From a virus, in the IMG/VR virus record IMGVR_UViG_3300025617_000962, positions 1-54,509 of that record: a stretch of DNA of 54,509 bases; one strand, given 5' to 3'. This document shows, piece after piece, positions 14,151 to 23,260 of this stretch. The first letter of the stretch is position 1; each line of letters starts with the position of its first letter. The notes beneath the pieces are model-generated. The model was not told where the DNA came from, did no database searches, and was given only the letters and a program-made list of their open reading frames with translations. The position numbers were made by a program, and so were the translations under genes.

Positions 14151-14576
14151 ATGTTTGATAAACCATATGAACAACGATTGTCACTCTGGCGGCAGTTTCG
14201 TACTGAGCTCGAGACCTCAGATAATCCGATACAGGAAGTAATCGACTTCTATAGTCAAGCTCCTGCATGTACAATCGCGGCAGATCCTTTTACTCCTAGC
14301 ACTTGGCCAGATCCCTGGGAATTATTAGAGGAAAATAATTATTGTTCCTTTGTAAAGATTCTTGCAATTTGTTACACCTTACAGTTAACTGATGTTTTAT
14401 CCCAAGCATCTTATGAGATACATATTACACGAGACAATAAAAAGTCAGCAACATATTATCTACTTTATGTTGATGATCAAGTAATCGGATTCAACGGAGA
14501 GACACATGTACATAAGTCAGAACTGCCTAATACATTACATTCTGAACTTGTACACTCTCTACAACCACAACAATAA
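14151..14576 (+). CDS. Uncharacterised protein next to the fibre gene
   Basis: 141 residues. Trp/Pro-rich N-terminal half (PFTPSTWPDPWELLEENNYCSF), then a helix and a strand-rich C-terminal half ending near HSLQPQQ. It starts 3 nt after the fibre stop, with no clear ribosome site, so translational coupling is likely. A fibre chaperone or accessory role is suggested by position; I do not recognise the family. Confidence 0.6.
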   Translation: MFDKPYEQRLSLWRQFRTELETSDNPIQEVIDFYSQAPACTIAADPFTPSTWPDPWELLEENNYCSFVKILAICYTLQLTDVLSQASYEIHITRDNKKSATYYLLYVDDQVIGFNGETHVHKSELPNTLHSELVHSLQPQQ

Positions 14577-14579
14577 ATA
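14572..14579 (+). promoter_or_regulatory. T4-type late promoter core before nrdA
   Basis: AATAAATA overlapping the stop of the preceding gene, 26 nt before nrdA, whose ribosome site is AGAGGA. A late motif ahead of a nucleotide-metabolism gene is unexpected, so it may be incidental. Confidence 0.4.
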
Positions 14580-14605
14580 CCTAACAAATTAAAAGAGGAA
14601 CACGA

Positions 14606-16912
14606 ATGTCAAATGGAACAATGATCGTCAAGCGTGACGGTACAAAAGAACACCTCAACATTGATAAAATTCACAAAGTAGTAGAACATGCATGTGAAGG
14701 TTTAGCAGGTGTTAGTAGTAGTCAAATTGAAATGAATGCAAATATTCAATTCTATGACGGTATGAGTACAAATGAAATCCAAGAAATATTAGTACGTAGC
14801 GCAAATGATCTTATTTCATTAGATGCACCAAATTATCAATTTGCAGCAGCAAGACTGCTGAGTTATGGTGTTAACAAGATGGTGTTCGGCGAGTACAACG
14901 CAATTACACTGCAACACAATATTGATAAAAATATCGAACGTGGTGTATATGATGCAGAAATTTTAGAAAAATATACAGCTGAAGAGATTGCCACATTAGA
15001 CGGTTATATCCGTCACAAGCGTGATGAAAACTTTACCTATGCAGGACTACGTCAAGTGGTTGACAAATACCTTGTACAGGATCGTTCATCAGGCGAAATC
15101 TTCGAGACTCCCCAGTTCATGTACATGATGATTGCAGCAACACTATTTGCTAACTATCCATCAGAAACACGTATGCACTATGTAAGGAGATATTATGATG
15201 CGACCTCACTTTTTAAAGTCAATATCCCAACGCCAGTCATGGCAGGAGTCAGAACGCCTGTGCGACAGTTTGCTAGTTGCGTCCTTGTTGATAGTGACGA
15301 CACCCTTGATAGTATCTTCGCTAGTGATATGTCGATTGGTAGATACACTGCACAGCGAGCGGGTATCGGCATCAATGCGGGACGCATCAGAGGCGTCAAC
15401 AGCAGAATCAGAGGCGGAGAAGTAGCACACACAGGTATTGTTCCGTTTCTTAAGAAGTTTGAAAGCACAGTACGTTGCTGTACACAGAATGGTGTACGTG
15501 GCGGCAGTGCTACTGTACACTTCCCGTTTTGGCATCAAGAAATTGAAGACATCCTTGTGCTAAAGAACAACAAAGGCACAGAAGACAACCGTGTGCGCAA
15601 ATTGGACTATTCAATCCAGCTAAACAAAACAATGTATGAAAGACTACTAACTGGCGGCGATATCACTCTTTTCTCACCACATGATGTTCCGGGTCTATAC
15701 GATGCATACTTTGGCGATCCAGCAGTGTTCCAAGAGCTTTATGAAAAGTACGAACGTGCTACAAGCATCAAGAAAAAGTCTGTGCCAGCAATGGAATTGT
15801 TTTCAGCACTAATCAAAGAACGTGCAGAAACAGGACGTATGTATATCATGAATGTTGATCATGCTAACACACACAGTAGCTTCAAAGACACTGTATACAT
15901 GAGCAACTTGTGTCAAGAGATTACACTACCAACTAAGCCACTTAATCATATTGATGATGAAGAAGGTGAAATTGCTCTGTGTATTCTAAGTGCTATTAAC
16001 GTAGGATTAATTAAAAACATTGATGACTTAGAAGATCTATGTGATCTTGCTGTTCGTGCGTTAGAAGAAATTATTGATTATCAGCGTTACCCAATTGCAG
16101 CAGCAGAACGTTCAACCAAAGCTCGTCGTAGTTTAGGTGTAGGATATATTGGACTTGCGCATTACCTTGCTAAGAATCACGTACAATATGATAACCCACA
16201 AGCATGGAAACTTGTACATGACCTAACAGAAGCTTTCCAATATTACTTGCTCAAAGCATCAAACAATCTTGCTAAAGAGCGTGGTGCATGCGAGTACTTC
16301 AATCGTACTAAATACTCAGACGGTATCCTTCCAATTGATACATATAAAACGGATGTTGATACTATTGTAGCAAATGAGTTAAATTATGATTGGGATAGTT
16401 TACGCAGCGACATCAAGGAACACGGCCTCAGGCACTCAACGTTGTCCGCACAAATGCCATCGGAGAGCAGTTCCGTTGTGTCGAACGCAACAAACGGAAT
16501 CGAACCACCTAGAGGTTACTTGTCCGTTAAGAAGTCAAAGAAAGGGCCTCTTAAACAGATTGTTCCACAATATCAGAGCCTTAAGGCGCACTACACCTTG
16601 TTGTGGGACATGCCTAGCAACGAAGGTTATATCAACGTAGTTGCAGTAATGCAGAAGTTCTTTGATCAAGGTATCTCAGGCAACTGGAGTTACAACCCAA
16701 CACACTTCCCAGATAACGAAGTGCCAATGAGTAAGATGATTAATGACTTGTTGACAACTTACAAAATGGGTTGGAAAACATCTTACTACCAAAACACTTA
16801 TGATTATAAGACTGATCCAAGTGAATTAGAAGATGACAAGCCGGAACAAGCATTAGCACCAAGCACGGTCGATATGAGTGACGAAGAAGCTTGTGACAGT
16901 TGCGCAATTTAA
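14606..16912 (+). CDS. nrdA: Class Ia ribonucleotide reductase, large subunit
   Basis: 768 residues, full length. It reduces ribonucleoside diphosphates to deoxy forms. An N-terminal ATP-cone is present (MIVKRDGTKEHLNIDKIHKV). Catalytic cysteines are at C225 (QFASCVLVDSDD), C436 (NLCQE, with N434 and E438) and C459 (ALCILSAINVG), with E. coli-like spacing. The C-terminus carries the shuttle pair CDSC ahead of AI. It forms a cluster with nrdB and glutaredoxin, although a separate promoter precedes nrdB. It supplies dNTPs for phage replication. Confidence 0.97.
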   Translation: MSNGTMIVKRDGTKEHLNIDKIHKVVEHACEGLAGVSSSQIEMNANIQFYDGMSTNEIQEILVRSANDLISLDAPNYQFAAARLLSYGVNKMVFGEYNAITLQHNIDKNIERGVYDAEILEKYTAEEIATLDGYIRHKRDENFTYAGLRQVVDKYLVQDRSSGEIFETPQFMYMMIAATLFANYPSETRMHYVRRYYDATSLFKVNIPTPVMAGVRTPVRQFASCVLVDSDDTLDSIFASDMSIGRYTAQRAGIGINAGRIRGVNSRIRGGEVAHTGIVPFLKKFESTVRCCTQNGVRGGSATVHFPFWHQEIEDILVLKNNKGTEDNRVRKLDYSIQLNKTMYERLLTGGDITLFSPHDVPGLYDAYFGDPAVFQELYEKYERATSIKKKSVPAMELFSALIKERAETGRMYIMNVDHANTHSSFKDTVYMSNLCQEITLPTKPLNHIDDEEGEIALCILSAINVGLIKNIDDLEDLCDLAVRALEEIIDYQRYPIAAAERSTKARRSLGVGYIGLAHYLAKNHVQYDNPQAWKLVHDLTEAFQYYLLKASNNLAKERGACEYFNRTKYSDGILPIDTYKTDVDTIVANELNYDWDSLRSDIKEHGLRHSTLSAQMPSESSSVVSNATNGIEPPRGYLSVKKSKKGPLKQIVPQYQSLKAHYTLLWDMPSNEGYINVVAVMQKFFDQGISGNWSYNPTHFPDNEVPMSKMINDLLTTYKMGWKTSYYQNTYDYKTDPSELEDDKPEQALAPSTVDMSDEEACDSCAI

Positions 16913-16918
16913 AAATAG

Positions 16919-16950
16919 CGGTTGACTTTAATAGTTAACCGTTATATACT
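16919..16950 (+). promoter_or_regulatory. Sigma70-like promoter of nrdB with overlapping palindrome
   Basis: TTGACT (16922-16927), a 17-nt spacer and TATACT (16945-16950). CGGTTGAC (16919-16926) pairs with GTTAACCG (16934-16941) with one wobble, so a palindrome covers the -35 box and could be an operator. Confidence 0.65.
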
Positions 16951-16976
16951 ATATAAACAGATACAGAGGAAGTACA

Positions 16977-18080
16977 ATGGCAAAGACCGTATTCAATAAA
17001 GAAAAAGTAGACTTTACTAAACAAGACATGTTTTTTGGTGAAGATCAAAACACACAGCGTTACGACACGTTTAAGTTTCCTGTGTTCGATAAACTTAACC
17101 AAACCATGTTAGGTTACTTTTGGCGTCCAGAAGAAGTGAGTCTGCAGAAAGATCGTGCTGACTTTGCCAACTTCCGTCCAGAGCAGAAGCATATTTTTAC
17201 TGCCAATTTGAAATATCAAACACTACTTGACAGTGTCCAAGGACGTGGTCCATGCCTAGCGTTTTTGCCGCATGTTTCACTTCCTGAACTAGAAGGGTGT
17301 ATTGTTACTTGGGACTTCTTTGAAACAATCCACTCGCGTAGCTACACACATATTATGAAGAACGTGTATGCTGACCCTGCAGAAGTGTTTGACACTATTC
17401 TAGATGATGAAAAGATTATTGCTCGTGCAACAAGTGTTACCAAGCACTATGATGCATTTACAGAAGCAGCAGACGCTTACACACACCGCGGCGAAGGCAG
17501 CATGCGTGATGTTAAAAAGAAACTGTATCTTGCAATGATGACTGTAAACATTCTTGAAGGCTTGCGTTTTTATGTAAGTTTTGCATGTACGTTTGGCTTT
17601 GGCGAACTGAAGCTAATGGAAGGATCAGCTAAGATTATTTCATTGATTGCTCGTGATGAAGCACAGCACTTGGCTCTCAGCACACACATATTGAAGTTGT
17701 GGGCACAAGGCAAAGACGATCCAGAAATGGCAAGTATTGCTAAAGAGTGTGAAGAAGAAGTGTACGAGCTATGGCGTGAATGCGTAGCAGAAGAAAAAGA
17801 TTGGGCAGAGTATTTGTTCAAAGACGGTTCGATGATTGGTCTTAATACTCAATTGCTTAACCAATATGTAGAGTACATTGCTAACCGTCGATTGAAAGCA
17901 CTTGGATTGCAGTCAATCTTCGATGCCCCAGTAAACACCAATCCACTACCGTGGACACAGCACTGGTTGTCAAGTTCAGGCTTGCAGGTGGCGCCGCAGG
18001 AAACAGAGGTCGAGTCCTATGTGATCGGTGGTATCAAACAAGATGTATCAACTGATAGTTTAAAAGGATTTAGTCTATGA
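16977..18080 (+). CDS. nrdB: Class Ia ribonucleotide reductase, small (radical) subunit
   Basis: 367 residues. The di-iron/tyrosyl-radical site is seen in DFFETIHSRSYTHI (E116, H119, radical Tyr123) and in ARDEAQHLALSTHI (ExxH), with the second-helix Glu near EGLRFYVSFACTFGFGE. The C-terminus DSLKGFSL is the tail that docks on NrdA. It has its own sigma70-like promoter and overlaps the glutaredoxin gene by ATGA. Confidence 0.97.
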   Translation: MAKTVFNKEKVDFTKQDMFFGEDQNTQRYDTFKFPVFDKLNQTMLGYFWRPEEVSLQKDRADFANFRPEQKHIFTANLKYQTLLDSVQGRGPCLAFLPHVSLPELEGCIVTWDFFETIHSRSYTHIMKNVYADPAEVFDTILDDEKIIARATSVTKHYDAFTEAADAYTHRGEGSMRDVKKKLYLAMMTVNILEGLRFYVSFACTFGFGELKLMEGSAKIISLIARDEAQHLALSTHILKLWAQGKDDPEMASIAKECEEEVYELWRECVAEEKDWAEYLFKDGSMIGLNTQLLNQYVEYIANRRLKALGLQSIFDAPVNTNPLPWTQHWLSSSGLQVAPQETEVESYVIGGIKQDVSTDSLKGFSL

Positions 18081-18328
18081 TACAGATTTGGGGTAAAGCA
18101 CAGTGTCCGCATTGTGATGCAGCAAAAAGATTTTGTGAGCAAAACGAATATAACTTTGAGTATCGTCAGCTTGATGTTGACTTTACTCGCGAAGAAGTTC
18201 TTGAACACTTTCCAGGTGCGAGAACATTTCCACAGATTGTAGTCAACGGTACAAAGATCGGCGGCTGGGATAAACTTAAAACATACATCGAAGAAACTAA
18301 TTACAACGGCACAGGATATACTTTATGA
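18077..18328 (+). CDS. Glutaredoxin
   Basis: 83 residues. The redox site CPHC is near residue 9, followed by the glutathione-binding FPQIVVNGTKIGGWDKL. It is the likely electron donor for the adjacent NrdAB. ATGA overlaps on both sides show it belongs to the nrd operon. Length and motifs match GrxC-type proteins. Confidence 0.93.
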   Translation: MIQIWGKAQCPHCDAAKRFCEQNEYNFEYRQLDVDFTREEVLEHFPGARTFPQIVVNGTKIGGWDKLKTYIEETNYNGTGYTL

Positions 18329-18615
18329 TTATCGAAACACCTTACAAGGCACAAGACACTGTTACACTAAAAACAACAGCAGGCGAAGAAATTATCGGAC
18401 GTTTTGTAGAAGAAGATGATAAAACTATCACACTGCAAAAGCCGATGGCTATCATGGCTACACAACAAGGAATTGGACTAGGGCCATTTACCTTTACAAT
18501 TAATCCAGATGCAAAAGTTGCAATTAACAAAGGCGCACTACTTCTAGTACACAAGACTGATGGCGAAATGGCAAAGCAATATGTGTCTAGTACCAGTAGT
18601 ATACAAATGGCATAA
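18325..18615 (+). CDS. Sm-like beta-barrel small protein
   Basis: 96 residues. The pattern V.L.TTAGEEIIGRFVEEDDKTITLQKP matches the Sm1 strand order of Lsm/Hfq-like barrels (strand, G-E-x-x-G, acidic turn, I-x-L-x-x-P). A second strand block KGALLLVHKTD may be the Sm2-like half. If real, it could bind RNA; alternatively it is a small SH3-like barrel of structural use. It is the last gene of the nrd operon, just before a late promoter. Confidence 0.5.
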   Translation: MIIETPYKAQDTVTLKTTAGEEIIGRFVEEDDKTITLQKPMAIMATQQGIGLGPFTFTINPDAKVAINKGALLLVHKTDGEMAKQYVSSTSSIQMA

Positions 18616-18622
18616 AACCTCG

Positions 18623-18630
18623 GATAAATA
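18623..18630 (+). promoter_or_regulatory. T4-type late promoter
   Basis: GATAAATA followed by a very AT-rich stretch, 30 nt before the ATG at 18660. Confidence 0.6.
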
Positions 18631-18659
18631 TATTATATTATAATATACGAGGAAGATAA

Positions 18660-19745
18660 ATGTCAATAGCTGGCGCAAATATATTTGAAGAATCAACAAC
18701 AGAAGGTGTAGGTCAAACTACAGTAAATCATACTGATGTTGATACTCATCCAGGTGGCTCGCATCAAGATCATATTCATATTGACCATGACCTAGCGCAT
18801 CAAGCATGTCTAGCAGAAATAGCAAGTTTGTTTGAAGACATTCAAGCAGACTTGCGCATTATTACAGACAGAGGCGATACTAGAGCTAAGGGTATTTACA
18901 CACGTCAAGCAGATACAATTGTACCAAATGCTGCTAATATTGCAGCCGCAGCCGCACAGTACGTTAACTTGAAAGACTCGGGTATGTTGGATATGATTAA
19001 TGCTGAAATCGGCAATCCAACTAACCTAGGCAATACTAGTACTGCTAACTATAATGCAATACGCAACTCAAGCAACACTACAGGCGGCTTTAGGGGTGGC
19101 AGTGCTGCTACTGCACAAAGTCCGGGTTACGGCGGCGGCGCCACTACAGCTATTGTAGGCGAAGATGGTAATACATATTACGAAGGCACTGTTCCGTTTG
19201 ATCAAGTTACTACTGCGTCCGGCACAGGCGAAGGCAATGTTACCTATGGTAACCAAGGCGGCAAACGAAACTTGCCAATACAATCAGAACTTATGAATAT
19301 ACTTAAAACTGCTGCTGCGGCAGCAGGAGTAAATGTTCTTATAACCAGTGGCGGACAAGTTCCTAAAAGCGAAGGCGGCGTTGACGGACGTAACAGAACT
19401 GGGTCAAACAGACACGACAAAGGCTATGCAGCTGATGTTAGATTAACTGATGGTGACGGCACTAGACTGTATACATCAAATCCAGAACAGTTAGCAGTTA
19501 TGTTAAAGTTTGCAGAAGAATGTAAAAACGCAGGAGCAACTGCTATAGGAATGGGCAATGGCTACATGAGCAACGGTAATGTACACGTAGACATTGCGTG
19601 GAAAGGTCAACAAGCTGGCGTAATCAGCGGCATACTTTCAAATAGATACTGGGGTGGTGGTTCAAGTGCAGGATTAAAAACCAAAACTGATAATGCTCCG
19701 CAGTATCTATCATCACTAATGGCACCAAGGGATAACACAGCATAA
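18660..19745 (+). CDS. Virion peptidase of the M15/VanY type
   Basis: 361 residues. The first 200 are Gly/Ser/Thr/Asn-rich with an early His-rich segment (GGSHQDHIHIDHDL). The C-terminal domain has the M15-like zinc site: SNRHDKGYAADVRL around residue 250 (His, then Asp) and VHVDI around 308 (HxD). Enzymes of this type cut peptidoglycan cross-bridges. The late promoter and following spike-tip gene suggest a virion-associated lysin used at entry. The start has an (I/L)xE-like motif (NIFEE), so head targeting cannot be excluded. Confidence 0.72.
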   Translation: MSIAGANIFEESTTEGVGQTTVNHTDVDTHPGGSHQDHIHIDHDLAHQACLAEIASLFEDIQADLRIITDRGDTRAKGIYTRQADTIVPNAANIAAAAAQYVNLKDSGMLDMINAEIGNPTNLGNTSTANYNAIRNSSNTTGGFRGGSAATAQSPGYGGGATTAIVGEDGNTYYEGTVPFDQVTTASGTGEGNVTYGNQGGKRNLPIQSELMNILKTAAAAAGVNVLITSGGQVPKSEGGVDGRNRTGSNRHDKGYAADVRLTDGDGTRLYTSNPEQLAVMLKFAEECKNAGATAIGMGNGYMSNGNVHVDIAWKGQQAGVISGILSNRYWGGGSSAGLKTKTDNAPQYLSSLMAPRDNTA

Positions 19746-20647
19746 TGGCAGGCAACGGCACATCAGCACCATATAAGCATATAGATATGACTCCGGAATA
19801 CAACCGGATCATTACAGCACTAACAGGAATACGCGACGATATTAGATTGTTACGCACCCTACAAGAAGATCCAGAGTCAGGCATTGTAACCAACGGAGTA
19901 ATGAACGACTTTGCACGAGCAGCACTAGCAGTTAGTATGAGTACAGCCGGCAGTAATACAGCATCAGCAGTTGCTAGTGCAATTCAAAATAAGACAGTTG
20001 CTCTTAATGGCAGTGGTGTTGCCGAACCCACTGGCGATAGTGCATCTAATCTAGCAGCAGAAAGAGCAGAAATACTTGGAGCACTAGGCGTACAAGAAGA
20101 TCCTAAAGATTTAAAAACACTAATAAGAATAAGCGGACTATACTATTGGGAAGCCGCAGGTACAGCTGGACCTGACGATGGTCTGCGTGGCTCAACTACA
20201 CAAGTAACTCCGTTTGCTCAAGGAGAGTTACTAGGTTTTGACAACGAAGTCACTGGCCAAATAACAGCAGGAGAACCAGCTGGACCGCCTAACGCAATTC
20301 CAAATCCAAGCAAGCCACGCAAACGTTGGCCGTTTGCAAGACCTCCTGGAGAAACTGCATCACAAATAGCAAGTCCTACAGCAGACTTAGTCGATCCTGC
20401 AACAGGCGATGTTTTACCAAAATCTGTAGAAGATCAACAGGCTGAAGCCAAGTCAGCTGATACTCCGCCACCCGCAGCTACATATGGTATTCCTAGTGAC
20501 TTCCCAGATATTACACTTGCACCAGGCGAACAAGTTTCTTCCACTGCAAAAGACGCAGACGGAAATTATGTTTCGTATGTGGTAACAAGCACAGGTGTTG
20601 ATGAAGACGGATATTCCTTTACTTCGACACGTAGAATTGAGTTATAG
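19745..20647 (+). CDS. Uncharacterised virion-cluster protein
   Basis: 300 residues. A helical N-terminal half (NRIITALTGIRDDIRLLRTL, FARAALAVSMS) precedes a proline-rich linker (PNPSKPRKRWPFARPPG) and a C-terminal beta domain (EQVSSTAKDADGNYVSYVVTS). It sits between two M15-type peptidase genes and overlaps the first by one base. No enzyme motif is visible; an adaptor or tail-tip component is likely. Confidence 0.6.
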   Translation: MAGNGTSAPYKHIDMTPEYNRIITALTGIRDDIRLLRTLQEDPESGIVTNGVMNDFARAALAVSMSTAGSNTASAVASAIQNKTVALNGSGVAEPTGDSASNLAAERAEILGALGVQEDPKDLKTLIRISGLYYWEAAGTAGPDDGLRGSTTQVTPFAQGELLGFDNEVTGQITAGEPAGPPNAIPNPSKPRKRWPFARPPGETASQIASPTADLVDPATGDVLPKSVEDQQAEAKSADTPPPAATYGIPSDFPDITLAPGEQVSSTAKDADGNYVSYVVTSTGVDEDGYSFTSTRRIEL

Positions 20648-20656
20648 GAGAATTAG

Positions 20657-21409
20657 ATGCCAAGAGTACACAGAGTAGGCGACACTGACAGCGACGGCGA
20701 TGGAGCAGTTGGCGGATCAGAAAACGTTTTTGCAAACGGCGGACCAACACTTGGCGGGGCTGTCGCAGATGCACTCGGTCTTGAAGATACTGTAGGTATT
20801 GACGATGCACAGGCAAGATCTATTCTGTCAGGAAGAGCAGCTGAATTAGCAGCTGGACAGGATCCTGACACTATGGAGGCACTAGAATCCTTCGGCGGCG
20901 GCACACCAGGCGGTTCAAGTCCAGTAACAGGTGCAGAAGGTGCAGTTGGCGCGCCTGGCAGCGATTCGGCAACAGGAGAAGATGCTACAGAGGATTCAGA
21001 TATACCTCGTCCAACTTCGGAATGGATCAATGTTCAGCCTCATGTAAATCCAAGAGTGTTACCTCAAGTATGGACAAATGCAGAAAATCTTGCAAAATCA
21101 TTAGGTCGTGTTATTACATTAAACAGTGCTTATCGTTCTCCTGCATACAACTCTAGTGTAGGCGGAGCAAAAAAGAGTATGCATACACAGCGCAAAGCAA
21201 TCGACATACAATGGGGAACATCTAGCATACAAGGGCGTGTAGACATGATACAGAAAGCAATTGATGCAGGATTTACGGGCATAGGTTGCTACAATAGTTT
21301 TATGCACGTTGACATCGGCGGCAAACGTCAATGGGGTCCAAACGGTAGTAGAACAAGTCAATATGCACAATATAAATCTGTACTACAATCAAACGGATAT
21401 ACAATGTAA
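20657..21409 (+). CDS. PAAR-like tip domain fused to an M15 peptidase
   Basis: 250 residues. The N-terminus MPRVHRVGDTDSDGDGAV with NVFANGGP matches the PAAR repeat pattern that sharpens phage and type VI spikes (in T4, gp5.4). After an acidic/Gly linker (about 55-120) comes a peptidase_M15_3-type domain: NSAYRSPAYN (about 155), MHTQRKAIDI (about 175, His and Asp) and FMHVDIGG (about 216, HxD). The fusion suggests a spike tip that carries its own peptidoglycan-cutting enzyme. Confidence 0.72.
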   Translation: MPRVHRVGDTDSDGDGAVGGSENVFANGGPTLGGAVADALGLEDTVGIDDAQARSILSGRAAELAAGQDPDTMEALESFGGGTPGGSSPVTGAEGAVGAPGSDSATGEDATEDSDIPRPTSEWINVQPHVNPRVLPQVWTNAENLAKSLGRVITLNSAYRSPAYNSSVGGAKKSMHTQRKAIDIQWGTSSIQGRVDMIQKAIDAGFTGIGCYNSFMHVDIGGKRQWGPNGSRTSQYAQYKSVLQSNGYTM

Positions 21410-21412
21410 TTA

Positions 21413-22105
21413 ATGATGACGCATAGAATGAAAACGTTATACACAGTAGGATGTAGTTTTACAAAATTTGATCAAAACGTGCCAGAAAACAAATTGTGGC
21501 CAAGTTTGCTGGCAGGAAAGCTAAATTACAGTGTAATTAATGAAGGTAAACAAGGCGGATCCAATCAAAGATCATTTAGAAAAATACAAAATTTTATTTC
21601 AAACACCACAATTCCATTCGAAGATTTATTGGTGTTGATACAAGTAACATCTCCTTTTAGATTTGAATTTCCGGATTCAGTAGACTGGACAAGAGTGGTT
21701 ATGAACAACTTAAACCAACGTGCAACCCTCCCTGTCATACCTAGTATAGGAGAAAAAAATACCAAACAAATAACAGAAATAGGTATGGATAAATTGCGTA
21801 GTAACCTAGTAAATTATACAGAAGAAGCTGAATATTTACAATATATACGTCAATTATCACAACTTTCTTTTTTACTAGAAAAAAATAAAATCAACTATAA
21901 ACTAATTTCATTTATTATGCCTACTTCTTTTAAACAAAATGAGACGTTTCTCAATAAAAATTTTAATTGGCTGTGTAAAGAAGATATTTGGCTATCTAAT
22001 ATTAACAACATGTTTTCTAATGCAGACGATAACAATGGTCATCCTGATAAAATTGGAAATCAGCAAATTGCAGATTATATGTATCTTAAATTAAAAAATA
22101 CTTGA
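21413..22105 (+). CDS. SGNH/GDSL-type hydrolase-like protein
   Basis: 230 residues (or 225 from the ATG at 21428; neither has a strong ribosome site). SGNH blocks are seen: block I VGCSFTKF with the nucleophile Ser (about residue 15), block II GGSNQ (about 48), and a C-terminal GHPDKIGNQQIADYM with Asp/His. Such enzymes remove acyl or acetyl groups from sugars. Base composition is more AT-rich than its neighbours, hinting at separate acquisition. A surface-glycan deacylase is a reasonable guess. Confidence 0.72.
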   Translation: MMTHRMKTLYTVGCSFTKFDQNVPENKLWPSLLAGKLNYSVINEGKQGGSNQRSFRKIQNFISNTTIPFEDLLVLIQVTSPFRFEFPDSVDWTRVVMNNLNQRATLPVIPSIGEKNTKQITEIGMDKLRSNLVNYTEEAEYLQYIRQLSQLSFLLEKNKINYKLISFIMPTSFKQNETFLNKNFNWLCKEDIWLSNINNMFSNADDNNGHPDKIGNQQIADYMYLKLKNT

Positions 22106-22130
22106 CATAACTTAATTCTTATGCTATATT
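22102..22130 (+). promoter_or_regulatory. Sigma70-like promoter with an arm complementary to the start codon region
   Basis: TTGACA (22102-22107), a 17-nt spacer and TATATT (22125-22130). CATAACTT (22106-22113) is the exact complement of AAGTTATG (22159-22166), which contains the ATG of the next gene. Confidence 0.65.
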
Positions 22131-22163
22131 AGTAATATAATAAGGCAAACAAAGAGGCAAGTT

Positions 22164-22751
22164 ATGAAAGAAAAATGTATTTTAACAGATTGTGATGGCG
22201 TTTTATTCGATTGGGAATATGCGTTTGATCAATGGATGAAGCGACACGGGTACGTAAAAAACAAAACTCGTCAGTATTCAATTGCAGCAATGTATGATAT
22301 GGACAATGACGAAGCATTTCGTCTAATACGCATGTTCAACGAAAGTGCGTGGATTCGCAAACTTCCGCCATTGCGTGATGCTATCCATTATGTTAAAAAA
22401 CTTCATGCAGAACATGGTTATGTATTTCATGCTATTACTAGTTTGAGCAACGATGATTACTCTCAGCACTTGCGTACAAAGAACTTGCGTGAAATGTTTG
22501 GAGACAGCGTATTTGAAAAATACATTTATCTAGACACTGGTGCAGACAAAGACGAAGTGCTTGAACAGTATCGCGACACTGGATGCTACTGGATTGAAGA
22601 CAAACCAGAAAATGCTAGTGTCGGTCGTGCTGTTGGACTAAACAGTATACTAGTTGATCACGAGCACAATCGTGATTACTCGGGTAAAGCAGTTCGAGTA
22701 AAGAACTGGAAAGAAATTTATGAACATATTACAGGAGAAAAATATGAGTGA
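22164..22751 (+). CDS. HAD-family 5'-nucleotidase-like phosphatase
   Basis: 195 residues. HAD motif I is DCDGVLFDW near residue 10; motif II is likely the Thr/Ser in FHAITSLSND; motif III/IV is YWIEDKPENASVG. The arrangement resembles 5'(3')-deoxyribonucleotidases, which remove phosphate from dNMPs or NMPs. With nrdAB, guaC and SHMT it would help adjust nucleotide pools. The exact substrate is not decided by the sequence. Its 3' end overlaps the next gene. Confidence 0.78.
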   Translation: MKEKCILTDCDGVLFDWEYAFDQWMKRHGYVKNKTRQYSIAAMYDMDNDEAFRLIRMFNESAWIRKLPPLRDAIHYVKKLHAEHGYVFHAITSLSNDDYSQHLRTKNLREMFGDSVFEKYIYLDTGADKDEVLEQYRDTGCYWIEDKPENASVGRAVGLNSILVDHEHNRDYSGKAVRVKNWKEIYEHITGEKYE

Positions 22752-22929
22752 TAAAACACAACATGAACAAATTGTAGAAGCATTTAATGCTTACCTAGCT
22801 GAACACGAAGCTTGGGAAACCAAAAACGTTAAAGCAGCGGCAACACGAGCACGTGGTGCATTAGGTGACCTTGGCAAACTGACAAAGTCTCGCCGTGCAG
22901 AGATTCAAGAACGCAAGAACAATATGTAA
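22744..22929 (+). CDS. Small basic helical protein
   Basis: 61 residues starting MSDKTQHEQIV at the ATG at 22744, 5 nt after an AGGAG site within the upstream gene. Acidic N-terminal helix, then an Ala/Arg/Lys-rich half (AATRARGALGDLGKLTKSRR) resembling small histone-like or DNA/RNA-binding phage proteins. Operon partner of the nucleotidase; function unknown. Confidence 0.6.
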   Translation: MSDKTQHEQIVEAFNAYLAEHEAWETKNVKAAATRARGALGDLGKLTKSRRAEIQERKNNM

Positions 22930-23099
22930 TGTGGACAGTCTGGGCTAAAGCCTTAGGGAGTAAGGCCTTTGACGAAGATAAAAAGGCTGACAAAGTCGCT
23001 TTGATTAGAACTGTTATAGTTTTGTTTGAAGTACTTGTTGGTCTTTTTATTATACTAAACGCAATTGCAAATCACGGATGGGGACTGATAGGACTATGA
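22929..23099 (+). CDS. 56-residue single-span membrane protein
   Basis: The ATG overlaps the upstream stop (TAATG) and the stop overlaps the next ATG (ATGA). Residues 1-27 are charged and amphipathic (WAKALGSKAFDEDKKADKVAL); residues 28-48 are a hydrophobic helix (TVIVLFEVLVGLFIILNAIA), followed by NHGWGLIGL. It is a short inner-membrane protein. No family is recognised. Confidence 0.6.
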   Translation: MWTVWAKALGSKAFDEDKKADKVALIRTVIVLFEVLVGLFIILNAIANHGWGLIGL

Positions 23100-23260
23100 A
23101 TCCAACACCACGCGAAACAGATGACGAATCAAAAAAAGCAGTAGAAGAATTTCTAGCCAAAGGCGGCAAGATTCAACAGTGCGAGCCATTTGCACGAACA
23201 GAAAACCTAGAAGTCAAAGGCGGCTTTTACGGACGCAAGCCAAAGAAGAAAGAAGAATGA
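23096..23260 (+). CDS. 54-residue basic small protein
   Basis: The start at 23096 is fixed by the ATGA overlap. Sequence features: PTPRETDDESKKAVEEFLAKGGKIQ, then CEPFARTENLEVKGGFYG and a poly-basic end (KPKKKEE). This short type is seen in marine T4-like phages as far as I recall; its role is unknown. Overlaps the next gene by ATGA. Confidence 0.6.
   Translation: MNPTPRETDDESKKAVEEFLAKGGKIQQCEPFARTENLEVKGGFYGRKPKKKEE

Noticed and set aside
15193-15538. Alternative frames on both strands inside nrdA
   Set aside because: Shadows of a strongly conserved coding frame.
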